64,000 nucleotides of DNA from Chryseosolibacter indicum (GTDB lineage Bacteria; Bacteroidota; Bacteroidia; Cytophagales; Cyclobacteriaceae). Shown in pieces: positions 27,274 to 35,036 of the stretch. Location: NCBI RefSeq assembly GCF_018598585.1, contig NZ_JAHESD010000013.1, positions 1 through 64,000 on the forward strand, written 5' to 3'. Positions within the stretch are counted from its first letter, which is position 1. Every line of letters starts with the position of its first letter. The notes beneath the pieces were generated by a model, which was not told the DNA's origin, ran no database searches, and saw only the letters and a list, made by a program, of their open reading frames with translations. The position numbers were made by a program, and so were the translations under genes.

Positions 27274-28680
27274 TTAAATTTTCTCTGCCAGCAAAACAGC
27301 CTTTCTCAATGCTGCCAGCTTATTATTAACCTCTTGCAATTCGTTCTCTGATTTAGATTTCGCAACCACCCCTGCACCTGCCTGATAGACCAATTTATTT
27401 TCACGACTAAGAAATGTGCGAATCATGATGGCGTGATTGAAAGTGCCATCGAAGCCAAGAAAGCCAATAGCGCCTCCGTAAAAGCTGCGGTTTACATTTT
27501 CATACTTATTGATTAACGTCATGGCCATGTGCTTTGGTGCACCAGACAAGGTGCCTGCTGGAAACGTATCGGCAGCCATTCGTATTACGGATGAGTCTTG
27601 CTTAACTTTACCAGACACCTTAGATACAAGATGAATTACATGTGAGTAAAACTGGATCTCTTTAAATACTTCGACAGTGACATGTTCCGCATTACGGCTC
27701 ATATCATTTCTTGCCAGGTCGACCAACATTACGTGCTCCGCGTTTTCCTTTTCGTCAGCAGCTAATCTATTTGCAATCTCTGCATCTTCCTGATCATTAC
27801 CAGATCTTCTAAACGTGCCTGCAATTGGATAGATGTGTGCCTTGTCACCCTTTACCTGCAGCTGCGCTTCAGGCGATGAACCAAACAACTTGAAATTGCC
27901 GTAGTCGAAATAGAACAGGTATGGCGAAGGATTAATTGAGCGTAGTGCTCTATATACATTAAACTCATCTCCTTTAAACCCGCATGAAAATCTTCTGGAT
28001 AAGACTATTTGAAACACATCGCCCCTATAACAATGTTCTTTTCCCTTTTCTATTACCTGTAAAAATTCCTGATCACTAAAGTTAGAATTTTCACTTCCGA
28101 CAAGGGAAAACTTATAGGTAGCAAAGCGATTACTGAAGATGATCTGTTCGATCTTATCCAGCCCTCCGTTAGGTCTTAGAACTCCCTCTATCGAATTTTC
28201 GGAGAGTGTGAGTTCATTAGAAAAGTGATCGACTACAATAATGTACCGGTATAATTTATACAGTATGTCGGGTATTGTTTCCGTTGTTTTAGTGACTTCA
28301 ACATCTTCAAAAAATCTTACTGCGTCATAAGCCATGTAGCCGAAGATGCCGGCGTTAATGTATCGGGCAGGTTCTTTATTGATGTCCTCAAATGATGATT
28401 TAAAATTTTGAAGTTGCTGAACTGCTTCGCCACGATCAGCAATCTTTTGCTTAACCACACTGCCATCCGGATAACGGATATCGATATCAGTACCACTTAC
28501 CTGAAACGAAGCAATGGGGTCGCAACAGATAAACGACAAGCTATTTTCATGGCCATGATAGTCAGAGCTTTCCAGTAGGATACTGTTTGCATATATGTCT
28601 CTTAATTTGAGGTATATGTTTACTGGTGTAATTGTATCTGCCAGAAGCTTTTTTGAGGTGGTAGTAAGTTTAAAATTCAT
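27274..28680 (-). CDS. trpE: Anthranilate synthase component I
   Basis: 468 residues, the usual length. It converts chorismate to anthranilate. The N-terminal LLESSDYHG segment (near residue 34) is the LLES tryptophan-feedback site. The catalytic chorismate-binding domain shows FQIVLSRRFS, PSPYLFYFDYG, GSSPEAQL, PIAGTFRR and AGTLSGAPK. The N-terminal LLES element argues for TrpE over PabB. It is the first structural gene after the leader and attenuator, with its ATG 53 nt beyond the terminator hairpin. Confidence 0.96.
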   Translation of the reverse strand: MNFKLTTTSKKLLADTITPVNIYLKLRDIYANSILLESSDYHGHENSLSFICCDPIASFQVSGTDIDIRYPDGSVVKQKIADRGEAVQQLQNFKSSFEDINKEPARYINAGIFGYMAYDAVRFFEDVEVTKTTETIPDILYKLYRYIIVVDHFSNELTLSENSIEGVLRPNGGLDKIEQIIFSNRFATYKFSLVGSENSNFSDQEFLQVIEKGKEHCYRGDVFQIVLSRRFSCGFKGDEFNVYRALRSINPSPYLFYFDYGNFKLFGSSPEAQLQVKGDKAHIYPIAGTFRRSGNDQEDAEIANRLAADEKENAEHVMLVDLARNDMSRNAEHVTVEVFKEIQFYSHVIHLVSKVSGKVKQDSSVIRMAADTFPAGTLSGAPKHMAMTLINKYENVNRSFYGGAIGFLGFDGTFNHAIMIRTFLSRENKLVYQAGAGVVAKSKSENELQEVNNKLAALRKAVLLAEKI

Positions 28681-28733
28681 ATCATACTGTTGTTTTCACA
28701 CTAAGAAGAAAATCAGAAACCTTAAAAACACAA

Positions 28734-28764
28734 AGGCCCGCCCCGATTCGATCGGAGCAGGCCT
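28734..28764 (-). terminator. trp attenuator terminator hairpin
   Basis: On the minus strand an AGGCC...GGCCT stem extends to about 15 pairs with two mismatches, and a run reading TTTGTGTTTTT follows it. It lies between the leader peptide stop and trpE, where it would end transcription when tryptophan is plentiful. One half (28749-28759) is shared with the antiterminator pairing. Confidence 0.8.
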
Positions 28765-28812
28765 CGTAGAATATTATATCATTCAAACTAAAGCATAGCT
28801 ATGCACCGATCG
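28749..28812 (-). promoter_or_regulatory. trp antiterminator pairing (regions 2 and 3)
   Basis: Minus-strand CGATCGGTGCA (28812-28802, inside the leader reading frame) is complementary to TGCTCCGATCG (28759-28749), giving 7 bp, one T-T mismatch, then 3 bp. This pairing is exclusive with the terminator stem. Region 2 starts 14 nt after the last Trp codon and would be covered by a ribosome at the leader stop, the geometry expected for ribosome-mediated attenuation. Confidence 0.7.
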
Positions 28813-28859
28813 TTTAACGACTTATGCCACCACCACGCTATGTTTGTATACTGATTCAT
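28788..28859 (-). CDS. trpL: trp operon leader peptide
   Basis: A 23-codon frame beginning MNQYTNIA, with three consecutive TGG codons at positions 9-11 (28835-28827), then HKSLNDRC and a TAG stop. Three adjacent tryptophan codons directly upstream of an attenuator and trpE are the hallmark of a leader peptide whose translation senses charged tRNA-Trp. Stalling at codons 9-11 would free region 2 to pair with region 3 and let RNA polymerase read into trpE. Its ATG is 8 bp after the bTHX stop and no strong Shine-Dalgarno is present, so ribosomes may arrive by coupling with bTHX. Confidence 0.82.
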   Translation of the reverse strand: MNQYTNIAWWWHKSLNDRCIAML

Positions 28860-28867
28860 TATCTAAT

Positions 28868-29050
28868 TTAAGCTTCTGCTTTCTTTTTAGCTGTTCTTCT
28901 TGGTTTTGCGGCTACTTCAGTAGTAGCTGTTGCGGGCTTTTTGCTTGCCGCACGCTTCATCTTGGCTTTAAGTGCTTTTTTGTTTCTGGTTACCCCGTAA
29001 GAGCCTCTCCAGCGTTTACCTTTGGTTGATTTTTTGTCTCCTTTTCCCAT
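28868..29050 (-). CDS. 30S ribosomal protein bTHX
   Basis: 60 residues, very basic. It begins MGKGDKKSTKGKRWRGSYGV, the conserved bTHX sequence of Bacteroidota and Thermus small subunits. The C-terminal half is a Lys/Ala/Pro-rich tail (KKPATATTEVAAKPRRTAKKK), which makes it longer than the core bTHX. It stabilises the head of the 30S subunit. It sits immediately upstream of the trp leader peptide on the same strand, 8 bp away, with no terminator between. Confidence 0.88.
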   Translation of the reverse strand: MGKGDKKSTKGKRWRGSYGVTRNKKALKAKMKRAASKKPATATTEVAAKPRRTAKKKAEA

Positions 29051-29070
29051 GAAAATTGAACTTTATGGGG

Positions 29071-29102
29071 CAATAATAACAAAGCATTCAAAATTTACCA
29101 AA
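29071..29102 (-). promoter_or_regulatory. Candidate promoter for bTHX and the trp operon
   Basis: On the minus strand TTTG (29102-29099) and TATTATTG (29078-29071) are 20 nt apart, one mismatch from TTTG-N-TAnnTTTG, and lie 20 nt before the bTHX ATG. I saw no better promoter between bTHX and the leader peptide. Confidence 0.4.
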
Positions 29103-29160
29103 TCCTTTTAAATAATTGGTAACTTCAATTACAGATTTCGTGTTCAAAAATAAAAAAGGT

Positions 29161-29652
29161 ATGGCAAACCCGAGCATAGAAATAATAAACGCTATTCGTA
29201 ATACAGCCAGACGCCTGGCGAGCAGCGAAGATTACCAATGGGGACATATGGGTTCCTGTAATTGTGGCTTTCTTGTTCAAGAAGTAACACATTTAAAGAA
29301 AGATGAAATTCATAGCCAGGCAATGGAAAAGTATGGCGATTGGAACGAACAATTAAACGACTACTGCCCGAGAACAGGGTTTAAAATCGATAATATCATC
29401 AGCAGCATGCTTGACTTTGGTTTCGATATCGATGATCTTAAACATCTTGAACGACTATCAGACCCCAAAGTCTTACATACCCTGCCCTTAAATGAGAGAA
29501 ATTTAAAGAATAATGTTAAAGTCGATGTAGTCAAGTACTTAAATCAATGGCTAAGAATTCTGGAGGATCAATACGTAACAAAGATAAATATCGATAATAT
29601 TCATGATGCCTTGATTACTCAAGAGGCAAGTAAAAAAGAGCACAGTCTTTAG
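29161..29652 (+). CDS. Conserved hypothetical protein
   Basis: 163 residues from the ATG at 29161; the frame also opens at a TTG 45 nt upstream, but that stretch looks like leader. Soluble, acidic and helix-rich. It contains a GSCNCGFLVQ motif near residues 30-40 and a later DYCPRTG, giving three cysteines that could bind metal. I do not recognise a named family. The 3' end overlaps the convergent acetyltransferase gene by 38 bp. Confidence 0.65.
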   Translation: MANPSIEIINAIRNTARRLASSEDYQWGHMGSCNCGFLVQEVTHLKKDEIHSQAMEKYGDWNEQLNDYCPRTGFKIDNIISSMLDFGFDIDDLKHLERLSDPKVLHTLPLNERNLKNNVKVDVVKYLNQWLRILEDQYVTKINIDNIHDALITQEASKKEHSL

Positions 29653-30160
29653 GGCGATTTCCCTGATTGATAAACCGAAACCAATCTTTAAGTCTTGCTT
29701 CTTCCTTAAGACCGCTTTTTAAGAGTACTCGCATGGAGGCTGTATTGTCCACATCAACGAAAGTTCCTATACGATAGAATTCCTTGTGGTCCTTAAGCAC
29801 GTTCATAAGGGTACGACAAGCTTCCGTTGCATACCCATTCCCCCAATGCCTAGGGCTAAAAATATATCCGAATTGAGCTTTACCAAGTTCGTTGATAACT
29901 CCAAAGCTCCCAATAAACTGGTTCGCTTGCCTCAATCGGATAGAATATGAGTAGTCGAGACCAAACTGCCAGCTTTGTATCGCGTATTTCAAAAAAGTAC
30001 GGGTATCCTCAATTGATTTGTGCGTAGGCCACGACATAAATGTGGTAGCCTCAGGTTTGCTAGCATAGCCATAAAAAATCTCTTCTGCATCTTCGTATCT
30101 TAGCCGCTGAAGAAGTAATCTTTCGGTCTCTATTTTTTCAGGAAGATTTATTCGATCCAT
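29615..30160 (-). CDS. GNAT family N-acetyltransferase (RimJ/RimL type)
   Basis: 181 residues. An Acetyltransf_3 domain starts with ETERLLLQRLRYEDAEEIF and includes GSFGVINELGKAQFGYIFSPRHWGNGYATEACRTLM, where the P-x-x-W-G-x-G-Y-A-T-E segment forms the acetyl-CoA pyrophosphate loop. RVLLKSGLKEE is the usual end motif. It acetylates an unknown amine, either a protein N-terminus or a small molecule. Convergent overlap of 38 bp with the preceding gene; divergent from the small gene at 30179. Confidence 0.9.
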   Translation of the reverse strand: MDRINLPEKIETERLLLQRLRYEDAEEIFYGYASKPEATTFMSWPTHKSIEDTRTFLKYAIQSWQFGLDYSYSIRLRQANQFIGSFGVINELGKAQFGYIFSPRHWGNGYATEACRTLMNVLKDHKEFYRIGTFVDVDNTASMRVLLKSGLKEEARLKDWFRFINQGNRPKDCALFYLPLE

Positions 30161-30178
30161 AATTTAAATAACCCAAGA

Positions 30179-30418
30179 ATGGCAAAAGGCAGCAATATAG
30201 TTCATCAATACTTTAAAAAAGAGTTTGATGAATTTACAATTCTGGTAAAAGTCAATCCGCTTCAATTTAAAGGAACGGAAATAACAATACATAAGAATGG
30301 CAAAACGGAAATCCGCGACTTGGAATTTGATGCCGATATATTAGACGATTTAAAAGTCGATGGCTTTGAAGCAGCAAGTCCTATAGAATTTAATTTATAT
30401 CATACAGGACTTGCTTAA
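30179..30418 (+). CDS. Small conserved hypothetical protein
   Basis: 79 residues, cytosolic, alternating strands and polar residues (ITIHKNGKTEIRDLEFDADI). No cysteines or catalytic motif. It starts 18 bp from the divergent acetyltransferase start, so their promoters overlap. Family unknown to me. Its length, well-formed sequence and intergenic placement support a real gene. Confidence 0.6.
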   Translation: MAKGSNIVHQYFKKEFDEFTILVKVNPLQFKGTEITIHKNGKTEIRDLEFDADILDDLKVDGFEAASPIEFNLYHTGLA

Positions 30419-30492
30419 CCCCAAAGCAGTTTTAGGCATAATTTTTAACCCCAACGTGCTCTGTTTAGAGATTTTAACTTAAATGATTAGTT

Positions 30493-31041
30493 ATGCCACA
30501 ATTAAGTAATCTAAAAGTTGCTGTTTTAACCGAGAATGGTTTCGAGCAATCAGAACTTACAAGTCCTAAAGAGGCGATGGAAAAAGCAGGTGTTACCGTT
30601 CATATCGTATCACCTCAGCAAAAAGAAGTGAAGGCATGGGATAAGACCGATTGGGGAATAACTCTTCCTGTTGATAGACAACTAGACGAAGCTAACCCTG
30701 AAGAATACGATGGTTTACTATTACCAGGTGGCGTTTTAAATCCTGACACGCTAAGGCAAAATCAGACAGCGATTAAGTTTGTAAGACATTTCCTTGAATC
30801 CGGAAAACCCTTGGCTGCTATCTGCCATGGACCTCAAACATTAATAGAAACAGGAATGATAAGTGGTCGTAGGCTTACCTCCTACCCTTCTATTAAAACT
30901 GATCTTATAAATGCCGGTGTACATTGGGAGGACAAAGAAGTAGTGGTAGACAATGGACTTGTGTCAAGTCGTTCACCAAAAGATCTTCCTGCATTTAATA
31001 AAAAAGTGCTTGAAGAACTTGCGGAAGGAGTTCATGCTTAA
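30493..31041 (+). CDS. PfpI/DJ-1 family type 1 glutamine-amidotransferase-like protein
   Basis: 182 residues. The nucleophile elbow AAICHGPQTLI (Cys near residue 114) and GLLLPGGVLNPD are diagnostic of the PfpI/YraA/YhbO group. The final DLPAFNKKVLEEL is typical. Members are stress proteins with deglycase, chaperone or protease activity reported. It is monocistronic and followed by a very strong terminator. Confidence 0.92.
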   Translation: MPQLSNLKVAVLTENGFEQSELTSPKEAMEKAGVTVHIVSPQQKEVKAWDKTDWGITLPVDRQLDEANPEEYDGLLLPGGVLNPDTLRQNQTAIKFVRHFLESGKPLAAICHGPQTLIETGMISGRRLTSYPSIKTDLINAGVHWEDKEVVVDNGLVSSRSPKDLPAFNKKVLEELAEGVHA

Positions 31042-31087
31042 CTAAGGGTATTGTTTATTCGCTACGCGATGCAACATTACCATGAAC

Positions 31088-31113
31088 AAAGAGCTGCAGT
31101 GGTGCAGCTCTTT
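31088..31113 (+). terminator. Strong terminator after the PfpI-family gene
   Basis: A perfect 11-bp stem, AAAGAGCTGCA / TGCAGCTCTTT, around GTGG, followed by TGCTTTT. It also faces the end of the permease gene on the other strand, 108 bp away. Confidence 0.8.
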
Positions 31114-31221
31114 GCTTTTCTAACAGAGAATGAAAATATTTAAAACCGCAACACTTCATTGACGATTAAATTAACACTTCTCTTCGTCAGGATTTATATT
31201 TTATTAAGTCTTGGTGACTAC

Positions 31222-33630
31222 TTATTCGTATCTTAATGATTTAATTGGGTCAATCAACGCAGCACGAACTGTCTGATAACTAATAGCCACAATTGTAATT
31301 GTAATAGCAATCATTAGCGTGATGATAAAAATAAGCGGATTAATGCTAACCCTGTTAGCGAAGGTTTGCAGCCATTGATCTGCTAAGTACCAGGTAACAG
31401 GTATCGCAATAACATTAGCGGCAACAACAAGAGCTATAAACTCTTTTGACAAAAGTGAGGCAATAGACAACACATCTGCGCCCAATACTTTTCTTACTCC
31501 AATTTCTTTTGTTCTTGATATAACCATAAAAGATACGAGACCTAAAAGTCCAATAATGGCAATGGTAATAGTGAGACTAGCAAAAAGGCCGAATACATAA
31601 GCAAGACGTTGTTCTGCCTGATATTGCCTTTCAAAATCTTCATTAAGAAAGAAATAGTTAAAATCATATCCTGGGAAGTGTATTTTCCATTGCTTCTGCA
31701 GCGCGGCGAGCAAGTCCTGAGTATCGGAAGCTCGATATCGGATGGCATACATGTAACTGCTTTTAGGATTATAGTCCATCACCATTGGGCCTATGTTCTG
31801 CTGCAGACCAAACTGATGATAATCTTTAACTACACCAATGACAATTCCTTCTGGGTGCCGTGACGGAGATGTTATTCTTTTGCCTATTGCATCTTGAGGG
31901 GAAGCCCAACCATACATTGACACGGCTGTCTCGTTAAGTACCAGTCCCTCTTTCATTTCTGCTTCACTATCGACGGAAAAAGTACGACCACTGACAACTT
32001 GTAATCCCAGCGTTTTCTGGTAATCTTCATCAACAGCCATGTATTCAACGCTTATGGCCGCATCTGTACCTCTACCCTCAGGGTAAGACACCTGTCCTTG
32101 CCATCCCGGGTGCCCAGGAAGCGAATTTGTAAATGTTACATCCTCGACAAATGAAATCTGCTTTAATTCATCTTTAAATGTTTTAAACGTTTCAGCACCA
32201 GGAGCACGAACCTTGGCAGCATTAACAATAATGATCTCATCTTTCGAAAATCCAAGTTCTTGTTTTTGCATGTAGTTGAGTTGGTTAATGACGATTAATG
32301 TCCCCATTACCAGACCTACGGAAATAACAAATTGAAATACCACTAACGCTCGTCTTAATTGAATCCCCTTGGTGCTGTTTTGCATTTTACCTTTAAGCAC
32401 CTGCGCTGGTTTCATTGCCGACATAACCAAAGCAGGATAGTAGCCTGATAGCAACGTAACAATAACAACAAGGGCAACAACACCACTCATTACAGAAAGG
32501 GAACCGATAGCATTAAATGTATAGTTCTTAGCCATCAACTGATTAAAGATAGGTAACAACAGACCTGTTAAAGCAACACCAATCACCAAAGCTATTAACG
32601 TTAACACAAAAGATTCACTAACAAACTGGTTAATTAGCCCTTTCCTGGTTGATCCGACAACTTTTCTCAAACCAACTTCCTTAGCGCGATATATAGATCG
32701 TGCAGTAGTGAGGTTTATAAAGTTGATACATGCTAACAGGATTACAAACACTGCAATACCGGACACCAAATAAACTCTTTCAATACTTCCTAAGGGTCCC
32801 ATCCCATTGCTCTTTGCGGTAAGATAAAGATCTTTTAGCGGAGTGAACATTACATAAGCACTTACACCCCATGACTTCAATATATCTCCTGCATTGTAAG
32901 TATATATATTTCTCGCTTTAGCTCTAAAAGTCTCAAGACTTGTATTTTCCTTTAACAGGATATAATTGCGAACGTTGATATTTCCCCACCCACCATTGAA
33001 ATCAAAATCCTTATCAAGAATTGGATAGGTAGAAAAGGAAAGCAACATATCAGCCTGGATGTGTGAGTTTGATGGTATGTTCTTCATTACTCCCGTAACC
33101 ACAAACTCAAGTGAATCGCCGAATAACAGCGATTTGTTAAGACCATCACCACCCTTAAAGTATTTCTTCTCCATATCTTCTGTTATTACTACAGAATAAG
33201 GCTGTGTAAGTGCTTTAGACGGATTGCCCTTTAATAGTGAGAAAGAAAATATGTTAAAAAACTCTTCTGATACAAAATGAATCTTCTGCTCAACACGTTT
33301 ACCTTCATAATTAACTAAGAGCCATGAGGCTCCTTTAGAATATAATACTGATTCAACTTCAGGAAAAGTTTTAAGCGCACTCCCTACTCCCCAACCATTA
33401 GCATCCATACCTCCTTCTGTAACAGACTCTGACGTATTAAAGGAAGTTCCTACACGATAAATACGCTCAGCTTTTGCATGAAATTTATCGTATGACAACT
33501 CATCTGATACGTAGACAATTATAAGAATCCCTGCGGCGAGTCCTAATGATAGACCTAAGAGGTTAATAGTTGCATATCCCTTGAACTTAAGGAGTGATCG
33601 CACCGCTATTTTGATATAATTAAGAAGCAT
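31222..33630 (-). CDS. FtsX-like ABC transporter permease (MacB-type, duplicated)
   Basis: 802 residues. An N-terminal membrane helix (NLLGLSLGLAAGILIIVYV, about 22-40) is followed by a periplasmic MacB-PCD domain, three helices with the FtsX motif (RAKEVGLRKVVGSTRKGLINQFVSESF), a fourth region, a second periplasmic domain, and a final FtsX set (RTKEIGVRKVLGADVLSI). This duplicated layout is the abundant Bacteroidota form, often acting in antimicrobial or lipoprotein export. No ATPase gene is next to it, so its partner is encoded elsewhere. A hairpin-rich 370-bp region lies upstream. Confidence 0.92.
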   Translation of the reverse strand: MLLNYIKIAVRSLLKFKGYATINLLGLSLGLAAGILIIVYVSDELSYDKFHAKAERIYRVGTSFNTSESVTEGGMDANGWGVGSALKTFPEVESVLYSKGASWLLVNYEGKRVEQKIHFVSEEFFNIFSFSLLKGNPSKALTQPYSVVITEDMEKKYFKGGDGLNKSLLFGDSLEFVVTGVMKNIPSNSHIQADMLLSFSTYPILDKDFDFNGGWGNINVRNYILLKENTSLETFRAKARNIYTYNAGDILKSWGVSAYVMFTPLKDLYLTAKSNGMGPLGSIERVYLVSGIAVFVILLACINFINLTTARSIYRAKEVGLRKVVGSTRKGLINQFVSESFVLTLIALVIGVALTGLLLPIFNQLMAKNYTFNAIGSLSVMSGVVALVVIVTLLSGYYPALVMSAMKPAQVLKGKMQNSTKGIQLRRALVVFQFVISVGLVMGTLIVINQLNYMQKQELGFSKDEIIIVNAAKVRAPGAETFKTFKDELKQISFVEDVTFTNSLPGHPGWQGQVSYPEGRGTDAAISVEYMAVDEDYQKTLGLQVVSGRTFSVDSEAEMKEGLVLNETAVSMYGWASPQDAIGKRITSPSRHPEGIVIGVVKDYHQFGLQQNIGPMVMDYNPKSSYMYAIRYRASDTQDLLAALQKQWKIHFPGYDFNYFFLNEDFERQYQAEQRLAYVFGLFASLTITIAIIGLLGLVSFMVISRTKEIGVRKVLGADVLSIASLLSKEFIALVVAANVIAIPVTWYLADQWLQTFANRVSINPLIFIITLMIAITITIVAISYQTVRAALIDPIKSLRYE

Positions 33631-34000
33631 ATTGTTTCGTTAAACTTATAAGAGTATGAAGCTAGACCCCAATGCTTCTTACAATGAGGATGCCACTAAA
33701 AAAGGTGCTAAAAAACGATAATTAATGATCTATTGAAACTGCTCTTGTTCTAACCTGGACAGAAGCGTTCGCCAACGAACAGCCGTCCTAGCAATAGTAT
33801 GGATTGTTTAAGTTTTGCTAACTCATTCTAATTCCCGATCAGCTTCTCAATAACGATCGGCACAGTCTCTATCTAAATTAGAAAGACTCGCTAGCGAATC
33901 ATAGCTTAATGGACTATTAGAAACTTTTTTTTACAAAACTGTTTATTACAAAATTCCCTATCCTAAAGGAGATTATTTGCTCTTATTTCTGCTACCACGT
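33631..34000. other. 370-bp intergenic region with several inverted repeats
   Basis: Between metF and the permease gene, both on the minus strand; no gene seen. It holds GTTCG-CCAA-CGAAC at 33767-33780 inside an outer GGAC...GTCC pair (33757-33788), CCGATC...GATCGG at 33835-33860, and a 16-bp near-palindrome (GACTCGCTAGCGAATC, 33885-33900). On the minus strand this last one is followed by TTTCTAATTT, so it may be the metF terminator. The GTTCG repeat is a candidate operator for the permease. Confidence 0.45.
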
Positions 34001-34957
34001 TTAAAACAATTCCTTTGCGATTCTATAAATAGGATCTGACTTCCCCATGGAATAAAAATGGAGTGTGGGAACACCTGCCTTTATTAATTCTTTGGACTGT
34101 TCGATTGCCCACTTAATACCTACTTCTTTTACTGCGATATTATCTTTACAACTCTCGACTTCGTCAGCCAAATCTTCAGGGATATCAATATGAAAAGTAG
34201 AGGACAGGATGCTTACCTGCGCCTTTGTTGTAATGGGTTTAATGCCTGGGATAATAGGAACGTTAATACCTGCTTCCTTACACCGTGCCACAAAGTCAAA
34301 ATACTTTTTGTTGTCGAAGAACATTTGAGTCACTACGTATTCAGCGCCAAGATCGACTTTTAGTTTAAGGTACTTAAGATCCGCTTTGAGATTGGGAGCA
34401 GCAAAGTGCTTTTCCGGGTAGCCTGCGACACCAATACAGAAGTTAGTAGGAGCTGAAATCTGAAGCTCATCGTCAAGATATTTTCCATTGTTCATGTTAA
34501 CGATTTGCTGCAGTAGATCTGATGCATACCGATGACCATCAGGCTCAGCGACAAAACGTCCTTCGTTTTTTATCCCATCACCTTGCAGGGCAAGAACGTT
34601 ATCAATACCAAGAAAATGAAGATCGATTAAAGCGTTTTCCGTTTCTTCTCTTGTAAAACCGCCGCAAATGATATGAGGTACAGTATCAACACGATAGCGA
34701 TTTTGAATAGCAGCGCAAATACCTACTGTTCCAGGTCTCTTTCTCGTTGAATGTTTTTCAAGCAGGCCATTATCTTTTTTCTTGTACACATATTCCTCGC
34801 GATGATAGGTTACATCAATAAAAGGAGGTTTGAACTCCATTAAAGGATCGATGTTGGTGAAAAGGTTTTTTATATTTTCTCCTTTTAAAGGAGGTAAAAT
34901 TTCTATGGTGAATAGCGTCTTTCCGTTTGCGTTCTTAATGTGATCGACTACTTTCAT
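34001..34957 (-). CDS. metF: 5,10-methylenetetrahydrofolate reductase
   Basis: 318 residues. A TIM barrel with FTIEILPP near the start (catalytic Glu), DVTYHREE, ALQGDG, FCIGVAGYPEKH, TQMFFDNKKYFDF and PIIPGIKPI. It uses FAD to reduce methylene-THF to methyl-THF, the methyl donor for the methionine synthase encoded just upstream. Gap to metH of 79 bp; it should lie on the same riboswitch-controlled transcript. Confidence 0.96.
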   Translation of the reverse strand: MKVVDHIKNANGKTLFTIEILPPLKGENIKNLFTNIDPLMEFKPPFIDVTYHREEYVYKKKDNGLLEKHSTRKRPGTVGICAAIQNRYRVDTVPHIICGGFTREETENALIDLHFLGIDNVLALQGDGIKNEGRFVAEPDGHRYASDLLQQIVNMNNGKYLDDELQISAPTNFCIGVAGYPEKHFAAPNLKADLKYLKLKVDLGAEYVVTQMFFDNKKYFDFVARCKEAGINVPIIPGIKPITTKAQVSILSSTFHIDIPEDLADEVESCKDNIAVKEVGIKWAIEQSKELIKAGVPTLHFYSMGKSDPIYRIAKELF

Positions 34958-35036
34958 TTGATGTATTAAGATCTTGTTTTTACTAAGGTATTAAAGGAAC
35001 TCGTAAATATGCGACTTACGTTACGCACGTTGCTAA

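Noticed and set aside
28734-28867. T-box riboswitch upstream of trpE
   Set aside because: No T-box sequence or specifier-loop architecture is visible; the in-frame TGG triplet and competing stems explain the region as leader-peptide attenuation.
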